Assembly: GCF_042920265.1 (NCBI RefSeq)
Contig: NZ_JBDQZI010000006.1
Location: 124,001-188,000 of the forward strand
Source: Lysinibacillus_B sp042920265
Lineage (GTDB): Bacteria; Bacillota; Bacilli; Bacillales_A; Planococcaceae
DNA: 64,000 nucleotides
Direction of reading: 5' to 3'
Below the pieces are notes generated by a model. That model saw only the letters and a list, made by a program, of their open reading frames with translations. It had not been told where the DNA came from and made no database searches. Shown here piece after piece: positions 36,190-44,754 of this stretch. The position numbers were made by a program, and so were the translations under genes. How positions within the stretch are numbered: position 1 is the stretch's first letter; every line of letters starts with the position of its first letter.

Positions 36190-37125
36190 TTAAATAGTTG
36201 GCTTATAAAATGAGCGGTTATCTAGCGGGAATAGTCGCTCTGTAAATTCGCCTGGCTTCGTCTTTTCAAGTGCTCGTGTTAACATATTCATTTTTGCATC
36301 AATATTATCGATATAATGAATGATTTCCGCCTCTTGAATCATTGGCTTTTTCGGACTACCCCATTCTTCTTTTCCATGATGCGATAATACGATATGTTGC
36401 AATAGCATGACTTCTTCGCCTTCAATATTTAATTCCTTTGCCGTTTGACCGATTTCATCGACCATGATGGTAATATGCCCAAGCAGATTCCCTTCCACTG
36501 TATACGCTGTGCCAACAGGTCCTGTTAATTCAATCACCTTACCGATATCATGTAAAATGATGCCTGCATACATTAAATCGCGGTTTAACGTTGGGTATAA
36601 ATCACAAATCGCTTGACTTAAACGAAGCATCGATACCACATGATCTAATAAACCTGATGCATAATCATGATGGTTTTTAGATGCTGCTGGGAAAATTAAT
36701 AAACTCTCTTGATGCTTTTTCATGATATGGCGTGTGATACGTGAAATATTGGGGTTTTTAATTTCAAAGAAAAATTGCGTTAAGTCTTCAAACATCTGCT
36801 CTTTTGGAATCGCAGCTGTCGGCAATAAATCGCTAATTTGTATCCCTTCATCTGGACGTGCCACACGAATTTGTTTAATGCGTAGTTGGTTTTTCCCACG
36901 GTAATCATGGATTTCCCCACCTACTCGTACAATGGCTTGTGCACAGTACATTTGCTCATGCTCTTCATTTGTATCCCAAAGTTTCGCTTCTATGTCGCCA
37001 CTGCGATCTTGTAAAATAAGCGACATAAACGGTTTCCCTACCGTTGTCACACCTTTTTTCGCTTCTTTAATTAATAAATATTGATCTACTTGCTCCCCTA
37101 CTTGGAGTTTCGTAATCCCATTCAC
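36190..37125 (-). CDS. yhaM: 3'-5' exoribonuclease YhaM
   Basis: This 311-residue exonuclease is specific to Gram-positive bacteria. The OB-fold nucleic-acid-binding domain (about 10-95) includes QDRSGDIEAKLWD. The HD domain (about 155-285) has KNHHDYASGLLDHVV, AGIILHDIGKV and LSHHGKxEWGSPK. It aligns over its full length with B. subtilis YhaM. I place the start at GTG 37125, nine bases after GGAG; TTG 37131 is too close to that site. Confidence 0.93.
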   Translation of the reverse strand: MNGITKLQVGEQVDQYLLIKEAKKGVTTVGKPFMSLILQDRSGDIEAKLWDTNEEHEQMYCAQAIVRVGGEIHDYRGKNQLRIKQIRVARPDEGIQISDLLPTAAIPKEQMFEDLTQFFFEIKNPNISRITRHIMKKHQESLLIFPAASKNHHDYASGLLDHVVSMLRLSQAICDLYPTLNRDLMYAGIILHDIGKVIELTGPVGTAYTVEGNLLGHITIMVDEIGQTAKELNIEGEEVMLLQHIVLSHHGKEEWGSPKKPMIQEAEIIHYIDNIDAKMNMLTRALEKTKPGEFTERLFPLDNRSFYKPTI

Positions 37126-37393
37126 GAACAATCGCTCCTTTACTAACTGTCCTATTCTATCCCTTTTTATTGTATCACGCTTAGATCAGCATTTTCGATT
37201 GAAAAGGGTTATTTGCACAAATTTGAAATTTGCTCTGGTGGATTACAAGTAAAAAGGATTTAACATGATAATGCATATTCGTCATAGACATGTAATATTT
37301 TAGAAAATCTTAAAAGCTATGTAATCGGTTTCGTGAATTATCAAACTATTTCATGTATAATAGAGTTATATTTCATAATAAAGGGTGGTTAAA

Positions 37394-37579
37394 ATGGAGA
37401 ATTATCGCTTCACTGCATTCGAAAAAACTGGAGAAACATTGTTCGATGAAGTATGGAATTTTGATAGTGATGAAACGGCTAAAATCGAAGGACAAAAGAA
37501 AATCGAAGAAAAAGGTGTTGCTGAAAAAACACACCGCCTAGTAAATACAACTGGAAAATTAATTTTGTTCCATGTGTAA
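37394..37579 (+). CDS. YhzD-like small protein
   Basis: This 61-residue, highly charged protein has AAAGGGTGG upstream of its ATG. The pattern YRFTAFEKTGETLFDEVWNFDSD and the end HRLVNTTGKLILFH resemble the YhzD family of Bacillales, which has no known function. It probably folds as one small alpha/beta unit. It is monocistronic. Confidence 0.75.
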   Translation: MENYRFTAFEKTGETLFDEVWNFDSDETAKIEGQKKIEEKGVAEKTHRLVNTTGKLILFHV

Positions 37580-37695
37580 AGCTATAAATGCAATCTGTTA
37601 ATGCGTGGTAAAACGTACTAAAAGGCAAAATATTTAACACAAAATGCGATTACACATAGGTGGACATCCATGAAACTTATACTTTCCTATCTGCC

Positions 37696-37732
37696 AAAAA
37701 AGGGCATCTCCCATACATGAGAGATGCCCTTA
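37696..37732. terminator. Bidirectional terminator
   Basis: AAGGGCATCTC...GAGATGCCCTT lies between convergent yhzD-like and enoyl-CoA hydratase genes, with A- and T-rich flanks. Confidence 0.75.
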
Positions 37733-37793
37733 TACTATTTATAAAAGCTTTCAAGACAGTACGTCGTTTTTACGTTTCACAAAAATAAAGTCG

Positions 37794-38576
37794 TTACTTC
37801 CCGGTAAATTCCGGTGTACGTTTTTCGACAAATGCCTGAATACCTTCAAGATGATCTTTTGTTTGGCGCATCGCTGTTTGCCCCTTTGTTTCTCCTGCTA
37901 AAATGGCTTCAAGTTCTGGCAATTTAGTATCGTGTAAAATCTTCTTCGTTTCAATCATCGCAGCAATTGGTGATGCGAGTAATTTACCTACAATTTGATC
38001 CACCGTCGCAGCTGCCGTTCCTGGTGGTACATTGTAATCAATTAACCCAAGTGCTAATGCTTCTTGGCCGTTTAACACTTTACCTTCCCAAATCATTTGC
38101 TTCGCCTTCGGTGTACCGACGCGCTCTTTCATAAAGAAGTGCCCGCCTCCATCTGGTATTAATCCAATACCAATAAAGTTCATTGCTAACTTACTCGATT
38201 CCTCAGCAACAACAATATCACTGCCTAAAGCTATACTAAAGCCAAGCCCCGCTGAAGCACCATGGATTTGTGCAATGGTAATCATCGGCAATGTATAGTA
38301 TGCACGTACTAGTCGCGAAACGTCGTCCATAATTCCACCAAAATCAGCGAAATCTGTGGAAGAGACCATCATTTTTACATCACCGCCCGCTGAAAATACT
38401 TTGCCTTCGCCTTTAATGACAAGTACTTGTACGCCCTTTTCATTATGTAGCGCTTCAAAGCAATCCGCTAGCTCACGCATCATTCTCGAATCCATCGCAT
38501 TCATCGCATTCGGACGATTTAATGTTAGTACTGCTTTACGCTCTAAAATTTCTAATTTAATTGTTTCATAATCCAT
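37794..38576 (-). CDS. Enoyl-CoA hydratase/isomerase family protein (YhaR-like)
   Basis: This 260-residue crotonase-fold protein contains NRPNAMNAMD, the oxyanion-hole region FSAGGDVKMM (about 62-71) and the second hole glycine in HGASAGLGFSIALGSD (about 109-124). The usual second catalytic Glu is not obvious: GLIPDGGG stands where LGxxPxxGG has Glu in some members. That leaves hydratase versus isomerase open. ATG 38576 has GGGGTG upstream. Confidence 0.88.
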   Translation of the reverse strand: MDYETIKLEILERKAVLTLNRPNAMNAMDSRMMRELADCFEALHNEKGVQVLVIKGEGKVFSAGGDVKMMVSSTDFADFGGIMDDVSRLVRAYYTLPMITIAQIHGASAGLGFSIALGSDIVVAEESSKLAMNFIGIGLIPDGGGHFFMKERVGTPKAKQMIWEGKVLNGQEALALGLIDYNVPPGTAAATVDQIVGKLLASPIAAMIETKKILHDTKLPELEAILAGETKGQTAMRQTKDHLEGIQAFVEKRTPEFTGK

Positions 38577-39225
38577 CTTTAACACCCCTTTTTTAAAAAT
38601 GAACTTTCATTCATTAAATTCGACATTTGCTCGAAAAAACCTTTATTTACTTAAATATTTTCCAACCTGTAATCCTTTAAATTTGTTTGCAAACCTTTTA
38701 ACGTTTTACACATTACAATCGTAAGACGGGCTACCATTAACTATCTTTAGTACCAAGACGTCGCTGTTCTTGTGAATCAACTAAAAACATTCCCCACAAT
38801 GACCAAATTCCTTGCCCTCATCCAGTTCATAGGTTCTTAATCAACCTTCTTCGCTTCAATGAACTCACACGTTGTAGGAAGTCTCGCTAATCCCGCTCCA
38901 TTCACAATCACGTCGTATTTGATACAAACAGCGCCCTTTGTATTTTGTTCATTGTTACATTCAGGCTCTATTAATATTTCCCCTTCTAATCTTGTCAAAA
39001 CTGTGTCAAAATAAAAATGTTCGTCTTACTATTAAACGATCAACAAAAATGTATTTTTAAATTTTCTGCTAATTCAATGGTATCAATGTTTTCATATATC
39101 GATAACGCTTACATGAAAACACACCAAACACGAACATTAATGGACTTTATAATGATTTTCATTCGTATTTTGTTCATATTTAGACATTATCCAATACTTT
39201 TTCTTTATTTTTTTTCGAAAAATTG
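38577..39225. other. Gene-free AT-rich region with repeat relic
   Basis: I see no intact gene here. Around 38858-38915 a degenerate copy of the MITE core is recognisable (CGCTTCAATGAAC, AGGAAGTCTCGCTAATCCCGC). A minus-strand open stretch from about 39025 to 38837 reads as protein-like sequence but has no start codon or ribosome site. Confidence 0.5.
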
Positions 39226-39255
39226 TTGACAAAAGTGAACAATCGGGATTATGAT
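39226..39255 (+). promoter_or_regulatory. Promoter of the serA T-box leader
   Basis: TTGACA (39226-39231) and TATGAT (39250-39255) are separated by 18 bp, about 20 bp ahead of the T-box stem I. Confidence 0.75.
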
Positions 39256-39271
39256 GTTTACAAAATTAATC

Positions 39272-39556
39272 ACGCAAAATATTAGGACGGAGACACGCTC
39301 ATCGTAATTCTTTCTTTAGAGAGCTGATGGTTGGTGCAAATCAGTGTAAGGTTCGAATCGAGTTCAACTCCCGAATAGATAGGCGGAAATTGAGTATGCC
39401 TATACGTCACATGCACGTTACGCATTTGGTAAAGGTTGTATATAACATTTTTTAATGTTCCTTACAACGAAAAAGGGTGGTACCGCGTAAGCTTGTTTAT
39501 TAACAGCCTTTCGCCCCTTACACAATGTTGTAAGGGACGAAAGGCTTTTTATTTTA
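39272..39556 (+). promoter_or_regulatory. T-box riboswitch controlling serA (serine-type specifier likely)
   Basis: The conserved T-box sequence AAGGGTGGTACCGCG lies at 39473-39487. Stem I begins with AGAGAGCTGATGGTTGGTGCAA and holds CAACTCCCGAAT, where TCC (39369-39371) fits a serine specifier codon. A strong terminator follows: GCCTTTCG...CGAAAGGC with TTTTT, about 39506-39552. Binding of uncharged tRNA-Ser would favour antitermination and serA expression. Confidence 0.93.
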
Positions 39557-39581
39557 CATTTTAAGGGAGCGAAACATTCAA

Positions 39582-41204
39582 ATGGCAACAGAAACGATTG
39601 AAAAAGCAACAAAAACAATTAACGTATTTATCGCAGATCCACTTAGTGAAGATGGTATCCAACCACTTCGCCAAGAAACAGGTTTAGACTTAAACATCAT
39701 TATTGATACTGGTTTAGCACCAGAGCAATTAAAAGCTAAAATTGCTGATGTACATGTGTTATTAGTACGTTCTCAAACAACTGTAACACGTGAAATTATC
39801 GAAGCTGCTAAAAACTTAAAATTAATCGGACGTGCTGGTGTAGGTGTAGATAACATCGACCTGACTGCTGCAACTGAACACGGTATTATCGTTGTTAACG
39901 CGCCAGATGGGAACACAAACTCAGCTGCTGAGCATACAATTGCAATGATGACATCTTTAGCACGTCACATTCCACAAGCATTCAACACACTAAAAAACGG
40001 AAAATGGGATCGTAAATCTTACGTAGGTGTGGAACTTAAAAACAAAACTTTAGGCGTTGTTGGCTTTGGTCGTATCGGTGTTGAAGTAGCATACCGCGCA
40101 AAGGGCTCTCGTATGAACGTAATGGCTTATGACCCATTCTTATCTGAAGAGCGCGCACAAGAGCTAGGTGTAACAAAAGCAACTGTTGAAGAAATTTGCC
40201 AAGCTGCTGACTTCATTACAGTACACACACCACTATTACCAGAAACACGTAACTTAATTAACAAAGAAAAATTCGCGATGATGAAAGACGGCGTACGCAT
40301 TATCAACTGTGCACGTGGTGGTATCATTAACGAGGACGATTTATACGATGCAATCGTAGAAGGTAAAGTAGCAGGTGCTGCACTTGACGTATTCGTGGAA
40401 GAGCCAGCAACTGATCACAAATTACTTACTTTACCACAAGTAATCGCAACACCTCACTTAGGTGCATCTACTATCGAAGCACAAGAGTCTGTAGCGGTTG
40501 ACGTATCTAACGACATTATCAAGTTCTTTAAAACGGGTACGGTTACAAACCCAGTAAACATGCCTTCTATTCCAAAAGAAAAGCTTGCTGAAGTTGAACC
40601 ATTCTTCGCATTAGCTGAAAAACTTGGTAAATTCCTAATCCAAGTATCTGAAGGTACTGTAAAAGAATTAAACATCTCTTATGCTGGCGAAGTAGCAAAC
40701 TACGATGTTCGCCCATTAACAGCAAACGCTATTAAAGGGTTATTATCAACAAACCACGGTACACATGTAAACGATGTAAATGCTCGTTACCTTGCTGAAC
40801 GTGTTGGCATCAAAATTAACGAACATAAAACAACAACTGCTAAAGGTTTCACAAACTTAGTAACAGTTGAAGTCAAAACAGAAAAAGAAACACACTCTGT
40901 AGCAGGTACTTTACTAAACGGCTTAGGTGCTCGTATCGTAAAAGTAGAAGGCTTTGTAGTAGACGTAGTACCAACTGGTAACTTCTTATACATCAAAAAT
41001 ACTGACAAACCAGGGGCAATTGGCCGCGTAGCTACGAAATTAGCTGAGAGCCAAGTGAACATCGCAACGATGCAAGTAGGTCGTGACGAGGTTGGCGGTT
41101 CTGCAGTTATGATGCTTGGTATTGACAACGCTGTAACACCACAAGATTTAGCAGCAGTTGCTACACTTGAAAACATCGATGAAGTAAAAGCAATTACACT
41201 TTAA
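39582..41204 (+). CDS. serA: D-3-phosphoglycerate dehydrogenase
   Basis: This 540-residue long-form enzyme oxidises 3-phosphoglycerate with NAD+, the first step of serine synthesis. The NAD-binding glycine motif GFGRIG is at 161-166. Catalytic residues lie in NCARGGIINE (about 240) and TPHLGAST (about 295). An intervening allosteric-substrate-binding domain (about 325-455) precedes a C-terminal ACT domain that binds serine. Gene control is by the T-box leader. Confidence 0.97.
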   Translation: MATETIEKATKTINVFIADPLSEDGIQPLRQETGLDLNIIIDTGLAPEQLKAKIADVHVLLVRSQTTVTREIIEAAKNLKLIGRAGVGVDNIDLTAATEHGIIVVNAPDGNTNSAAEHTIAMMTSLARHIPQAFNTLKNGKWDRKSYVGVELKNKTLGVVGFGRIGVEVAYRAKGSRMNVMAYDPFLSEERAQELGVTKATVEEICQAADFITVHTPLLPETRNLINKEKFAMMKDGVRIINCARGGIINEDDLYDAIVEGKVAGAALDVFVEEPATDHKLLTLPQVIATPHLGASTIEAQESVAVDVSNDIIKFFKTGTVTNPVNMPSIPKEKLAEVEPFFALAEKLGKFLIQVSEGTVKELNISYAGEVANYDVRPLTANAIKGLLSTNHGTHVNDVNARYLAERVGIKINEHKTTTAKGFTNLVTVEVKTEKETHSVAGTLLNGLGARIVKVEGFVVDVVPTGNFLYIKNTDKPGAIGRVATKLAESQVNIATMQVGRDEVGGSAVMMLGIDNAVTPQDLAAVATLENIDEVKAITL

Positions 41205-41212
41205 TCAATAGA

Positions 41213-41252
41213 AAAGAGACGTTCTAGAATGAATTCTAGAACGTCTCTTTAC
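41213..41252 (+). terminator. Terminator of serA
   Basis: AAAGAGACGTTCTAGAAT/ATTCTAGAACGTCTCTTT is a perfect stem. Confidence 0.88.
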
Positions 41253-41268
41253 ACCAATTATAAGCAGT

Positions 41269-41309
41269 AAGGGATGTTTGGAAAGCTTAGCTTTTCAAAC
41301 ATCCCTTTT
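41269..41309. terminator. Second hairpin between serA and the convergent gene
   Basis: AAGGGATGTTTG...CAAACATCCCTT is followed by TTG. It probably serves the minus-strand gene ending at 41333. Confidence 0.7.
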
Positions 41310-41332
41310 GATATTGAACTATATTGACGTTA

Positions 41333-41665
41333 TTATTGTAATTGTTTTAAGTGCACAAACGATAAGTATTCAGTTTGTTCAGCTGCTGCAAAAATATGTA
41401 CTTGATCTGCTATACCCCAGCCTAAAATAGCAAGCATAGCAACTGAACCAATCGCAATGAGGCTCGATAGCAATTGATGTTGCTTTTTCATTTGTGCATT
41501 TGATTGCTTTGCTGTTTTCGAACGCACCATCTGGCAAAAGCGTTCTTTATTTTGCGCAAATACATATGCACATGTTACACAAAGTTGTGCTACATGTCCT
41601 TCCATTCGGAACGTCTCCATCTCTAAATTTATACGACCACAATTTTCACATGTACACGTCTTCAT
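41333..41665 (-). CDS. Small zinc-ribbon protein with one membrane helix, unrecognised
   Basis: The 110-residue protein has two cysteine pairs (CENC near 6-9 and CVTC near 29-32) that suggest a zinc ribbon, a basic middle, and one membrane helix near 68-87 (SSLIAIGSVAMLAILGWGI). AAAGGA precedes the ATG at 41665; the frame extends further without a ribosome site. The family and function are unknown to me. Confidence 0.72.
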   Translation of the reverse strand: MKTCTCENCGRINLEMETFRMEGHVAQLCVTCAYVFAQNKERFCQMVRSKTAKQSNAQMKKQHQLLSSLIAIGSVAMLAILGWGIADQVHIFAAAEQTEYLSFVHLKQLQ

Positions 41666-41820
41666 ACGCAAAATCCTTTCAATACTATTGTCTACTTGTA
41701 GTTTAACAAAAATAATTAGATAATTCATTTATTTCAGAAAAAAAGTGACGAAACGGTGAAAAAGCATCCGTGCTATGGACACGAATGCTTTTTACATGGA
41801 ATATTATTTACGTATTTATT

Positions 41821-42609
41821 TTAAAGCTTTTGTACAAGCTCTAACAACTCTGTTAACGACGTTACTTCATATGTTGGTGTTACATCTGGATTTTGCGGTT
41901 TGTTTTCACGGTTAATCCATACGTTACGCATCCCAACACGTGATGAGCCTAAAATATCTGTCATTAAGTTGTCACCAACCATAATGCCATCCTCTGCTGT
42001 CACGCCTGCTTTTTCCATCACATACTCGAAAATCGATGCATCTGGCTTGCCTTTCCCAAAGTCACCTGAAATAATGATATGGTCAAAATAAGGGGCAATT
42101 TCTGGCGTAATTTCAAGCTTTAAGTTTTGTAAGCTTGGTGCACCATTCGTTAATAATACTAACTGGTATTTGCCTTTTAACTCGTCTAATACCGCAAATG
42201 TATCCTCGTATAGGAATGGCGCTTTTTTACGTTCTTCCACAAAGCGCTCCCCTAATTCTTTACCAAACTCCACATCGTCAATGCCTAATGCCTTTAAGCC
42301 ATTTGTCCATGCATCTGCACGGTAGCCTGGCACAAGGCCCTTCATCGTTTGGAAAGAATCTGTCGGGTCATCAAATGTTCCCCATAAGCCTTCAAACGGG
42401 TTAATCCCAATCATCACTGTATAATCGTATGTTTCATACGCTTCATATAACTCACGAGCAGCCGCACGAACTGCCTCTTCTAATTTTTCACACGCTACTT
42501 CATATTTTGTCGCCGCATATTCACACGTTTTTTCAAACGCTGTTTTTACTGATTTTTGGTCCCATAAAAGTGTATCATCTAGATCAAAAATGATTGTTTT
42601 AATTGTCAT
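41821..42609 (-). CDS. HAD-superfamily phosphatase
   Basis: The 262-residue hydrolase has motif I DLDDTLLW (nucleophile Asp near 9), motif II LLTNGAP near 153, a lysine in GDFGKGKPDASIF near 185 and motif IV MVGDNLMTDI near 211. A helical cap lies between motifs I and II. It resembles YjjG/YsaA-type house-cleaning nucleotidases or phosphatases; the substrate is not evident. AGGAGCGA precedes the ATG. Confidence 0.9.
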   Translation of the reverse strand: MTIKTIIFDLDDTLLWDQKSVKTAFEKTCEYAATKYEVACEKLEEAVRAAARELYEAYETYDYTVMIGINPFEGLWGTFDDPTDSFQTMKGLVPGYRADAWTNGLKALGIDDVEFGKELGERFVEERKKAPFLYEDTFAVLDELKGKYQLVLLTNGAPSLQNLKLEITPEIAPYFDHIIISGDFGKGKPDASIFEYVMEKAGVTAEDGIMVGDNLMTDILGSSRVGMRNVWINRENKPQNPDVTPTYEVTSLTELLELVQKL

Positions 42610-42728
42610 TCTTTTCGCTCCTAAATCAAAATATGTACGTTTTTATTTTAGCATATTATGTGTTCTCTAATGCCACTCTTTATGACAAGTTCTCGTACTT
42701 TTCTAAAAAGTTTTAGTAGCTATTTTTT

Positions 42729-42945
42729 TTGATAACAACATGCTTGTAAATTTATTGTTAACGAATGTATTGGAATACATTGATTGCCGCAAGCACGGCT
42801 TCAACTAGTTTATTTCGGCTAGTGCTTTTCCTGCTGAAGTCGAGTCGCCTCCTCTCCAATCAACGAGCAAGCCCCTTTTATCAACCATTCCACTGAAAAT
42901 CATAATGATTATCTACCAATATTTTTATAATCAATACTTCGAGGC
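42729..42945. repeat. Diverged MITE-like repeat G (subfamily of 52365-52675)
   Basis: It shares TTATTGTTAACGAATGTATTG, GGCTTCAACTAGTTTATTTCGGCTA, GTCGAGTCGCCTCC and ATAATCAATAC with the reverse complement of the 52365-52675 element. The central part is shortened. It fills most of the 42610-43042 gap. Confidence 0.75.
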
Positions 42946-43042
42946 TGACCATTAATTATGAAATAAAGAATAAATTCAACTGATTTATTTCAAAAGTACA
43001 GTAACTAAAATAGGCTCAGAAGCGCGCTTCTGAGCCTATTTC

Positions 43043-43285
43043 CTACTTTTTCTTTAACTTTTCCATTAATGCTTTTATCCGATTTTCTGCTTGCTGTTTT
43101 TCTTCATGGAGTACGTAAAAATGATAGCCTTCGCCTGTATCTGTAATTTCCACAATAGCTCCTTGTTCTAGCTCCACATCTATATCAAAGCGATGAATGA
43201 GCAATTGTTCTACCTCATCTGGGCGCTTAAGAAAAATCGCATAGTCCCCTTCAAAACGATCCAGTGTATACTTATTCAAACTCAC
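43043..43285 (-). CDS. DUF3006 family protein
   Basis: This 80-residue protein has the DUF3006 pattern YTLDRFEGDYAIFL followed by an acidic beta-rich core and a C-terminal charged helix. The best start is GTG 43285, nine bases after AAAGGAG; an upstream ATG at 43306 precedes that site. It overlaps the end of the metallo-hydrolase gene by 14 bp. DUF3006 genes commonly follow ComEC-like MBL genes, which suggests a joint role. Confidence 0.85.
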   Translation of the reverse strand: MSLNKYTLDRFEGDYAIFLKRPDEVEQLLIHRFDIDVELEQGAIVEITDTGEGYHFYVLHEEKQQAENRIKALMEKLKKK

Positions 43286-44459
43286 TAACAACGTCTCCTT
43301 TCGCATTCATTAGCTTCGCCGCATCGCCAGAATTTAGCCAAATCTGTTTATTTGTCCACTTCAGTACTGTACTCGATTCTTTTGCATCGGGTCCACTAGA
43401 TACGGTAATCGTTTTACTCGGTGGCAACGTAATATTCGGGAAGGTAAATAGTTGATTACCTTCGACGGATAGTAATTGCCAACCATTTAGATTTACTGCT
43501 TCGCTGCCGTTATTTTTTATTTTAACTAACTCTGCTTCTACATCTTTACTAATGATTTCCACTTTACCTGTCGATTGTACCGGTACAGCACTTGTTGACC
43601 CAACGCCCATCCATTCAGGTGTATTTGCTGAATAGACTTTGCCGTCTGTTGTCACAACTATATGTCCCCCTTCTGCTGTACTATAAATTTGACTATGTAC
43701 TGTTTGCAGGCTTTCAATAACTTCAATATGAGGATGACCATATTTATTATCTTGCCCGTAACTTAAAATCGTCGCTTCTGGCTGTACTGCTTGAATAAAG
43801 GCGAGCGAACTACTCGTATTGGAACCGTGGTGGCCTGCTTTTAAAATGGTTGCCTGTACATTTTGTGTAGCCATCATCTCTTTTTCCATCTCAACGCCTG
43901 CATCCCCTGTTAATAAAAATGATACTTCTCCATATGTCACCTTTAACACAATGGATGCTTCGTTATTATCTGCAGCATGTTCATCCGCGCTGACTACGAT
44001 AATATCAAGTTCCTCATCTAAATTTACTGTTTCTCCTGTTTTCGGTACGGTATACGGAATCCCTTTATCACCAACGAGTGTAATCATTTGCTCATATGTT
44101 TGAGACGTATGTACTTTTCCGGAATCAATAAAGTTTTTAACGGAGATGGAGTTCAATACCGAAATAAGTCCGCCAATATGATCTGCATCAGGATGTGTCG
44201 CCACAACATAATCCAACTGCTTCACGCCTTGCGCCCGTAAATAAGCAACAATATTATTCCCTTCTCCTTTTACCCCACCATCAATTAGCATCGTTTTTCC
44301 GTTCGGTGATTGAATAAAAATTGAATCCCCTTGCCCCACATTTATAAAATGGACACGCATCTCTTTACCAGTTGGCACAGTGACCGTTTCAGTAGGTTGT
44401 ACCGCTTCTGTGCAACCAACTAAAAAGAGCATCATTAATATGATTAATAATTTTTTCAT
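43272..44459 (-). CDS. Secreted ComEC/Rec2-like metallo-beta-lactamase-fold lipoprotein with lamin-tail domain
   Basis: This 395-residue lipoprotein has a lipobox at LVGC. The MBL domain (about 38-275) has the metal motif THPDADHIGG and further metal ligands in LLTGDAG, LKAGHHGSNTSS and SYGQDNKYGHPH. The C-terminal lamin-tail domain (about 300-393) contains ELVKIKNNGSEAVNLNGW. Related MBL proteins form the nuclease-like part of the DNA-uptake protein ComEC, so extracellular nucleic acid or phosphodiester cleavage is possible. ATG 44459 follows AAAGGAT. Confidence 0.9.
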   Translation of the reverse strand: MKKLLIILMMLFLVGCTEAVQPTETVTVPTGKEMRVHFINVGQGDSIFIQSPNGKTMLIDGGVKGEGNNIVAYLRAQGVKQLDYVVATHPDADHIGGLISVLNSISVKNFIDSGKVHTSQTYEQMITLVGDKGIPYTVPKTGETVNLDEELDIIVVSADEHAADNNEASIVLKVTYGEVSFLLTGDAGVEMEKEMMATQNVQATILKAGHHGSNTSSSLAFIQAVQPEATILSYGQDNKYGHPHIEVIESLQTVHSQIYSTAEGGHIVVTTDGKVYSANTPEWMGVGSTSAVPVQSTGKVEIISKDVEAELVKIKNNGSEAVNLNGWQLLSVEGNQLFTFPNITLPPSKTITVSSGPDAKESSTVLKWTNKQIWLNSGDAAKLMNAKGDVVSEFE

Positions 44460-44507
44460 CTTCAAAAATCCTTTTCTTTTTATGGCTCTTCACCAAAACG
44501 TAAACGT

Positions 44508-44648
44508 GTACTTGACCGCACATTCCGTTACGGGCGGACGCTTTCCGCGGGCGAGGTCGAGCCTCCTCGTCGCTCATTCTTCACTCCTGCGGGGTCTCGA
44601 CTTTCTCGCTTTTCCCGCTGGAGTCACCGCCCTTCACTCCATGTGCTT
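44508..44648. repeat. MITE-like core repeat H
   Basis: Only the GC-rich stem core is present: GGCGGACGCTTTCCGCGGGC ... GCCTCCTCGTCGCTC ... TCCTGCGGGGTCTCGAC ... CCCGCTGGAGTCACCGCC. It lacks the GTGTTGATT ends. It is the most GC-rich and most diverged of the cores and lies between hemZ and the MBL gene. Confidence 0.75.
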
Positions 44649-44754
44649 TTAAAATTCTACATTTTTTAATCAAGAACATATTTTGGTATTAAACCTTTCT
44701 TTTTATTGTACAAAAATAAAAGAGAAATAGCATACACTATCCCCCTTTCAAAAC

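Noticed and set aside
40787..41176. 129-codon frame antisense to serA
   Set aside because: Shadow of the serA ACT-domain coding sequence, with no ribosome site.
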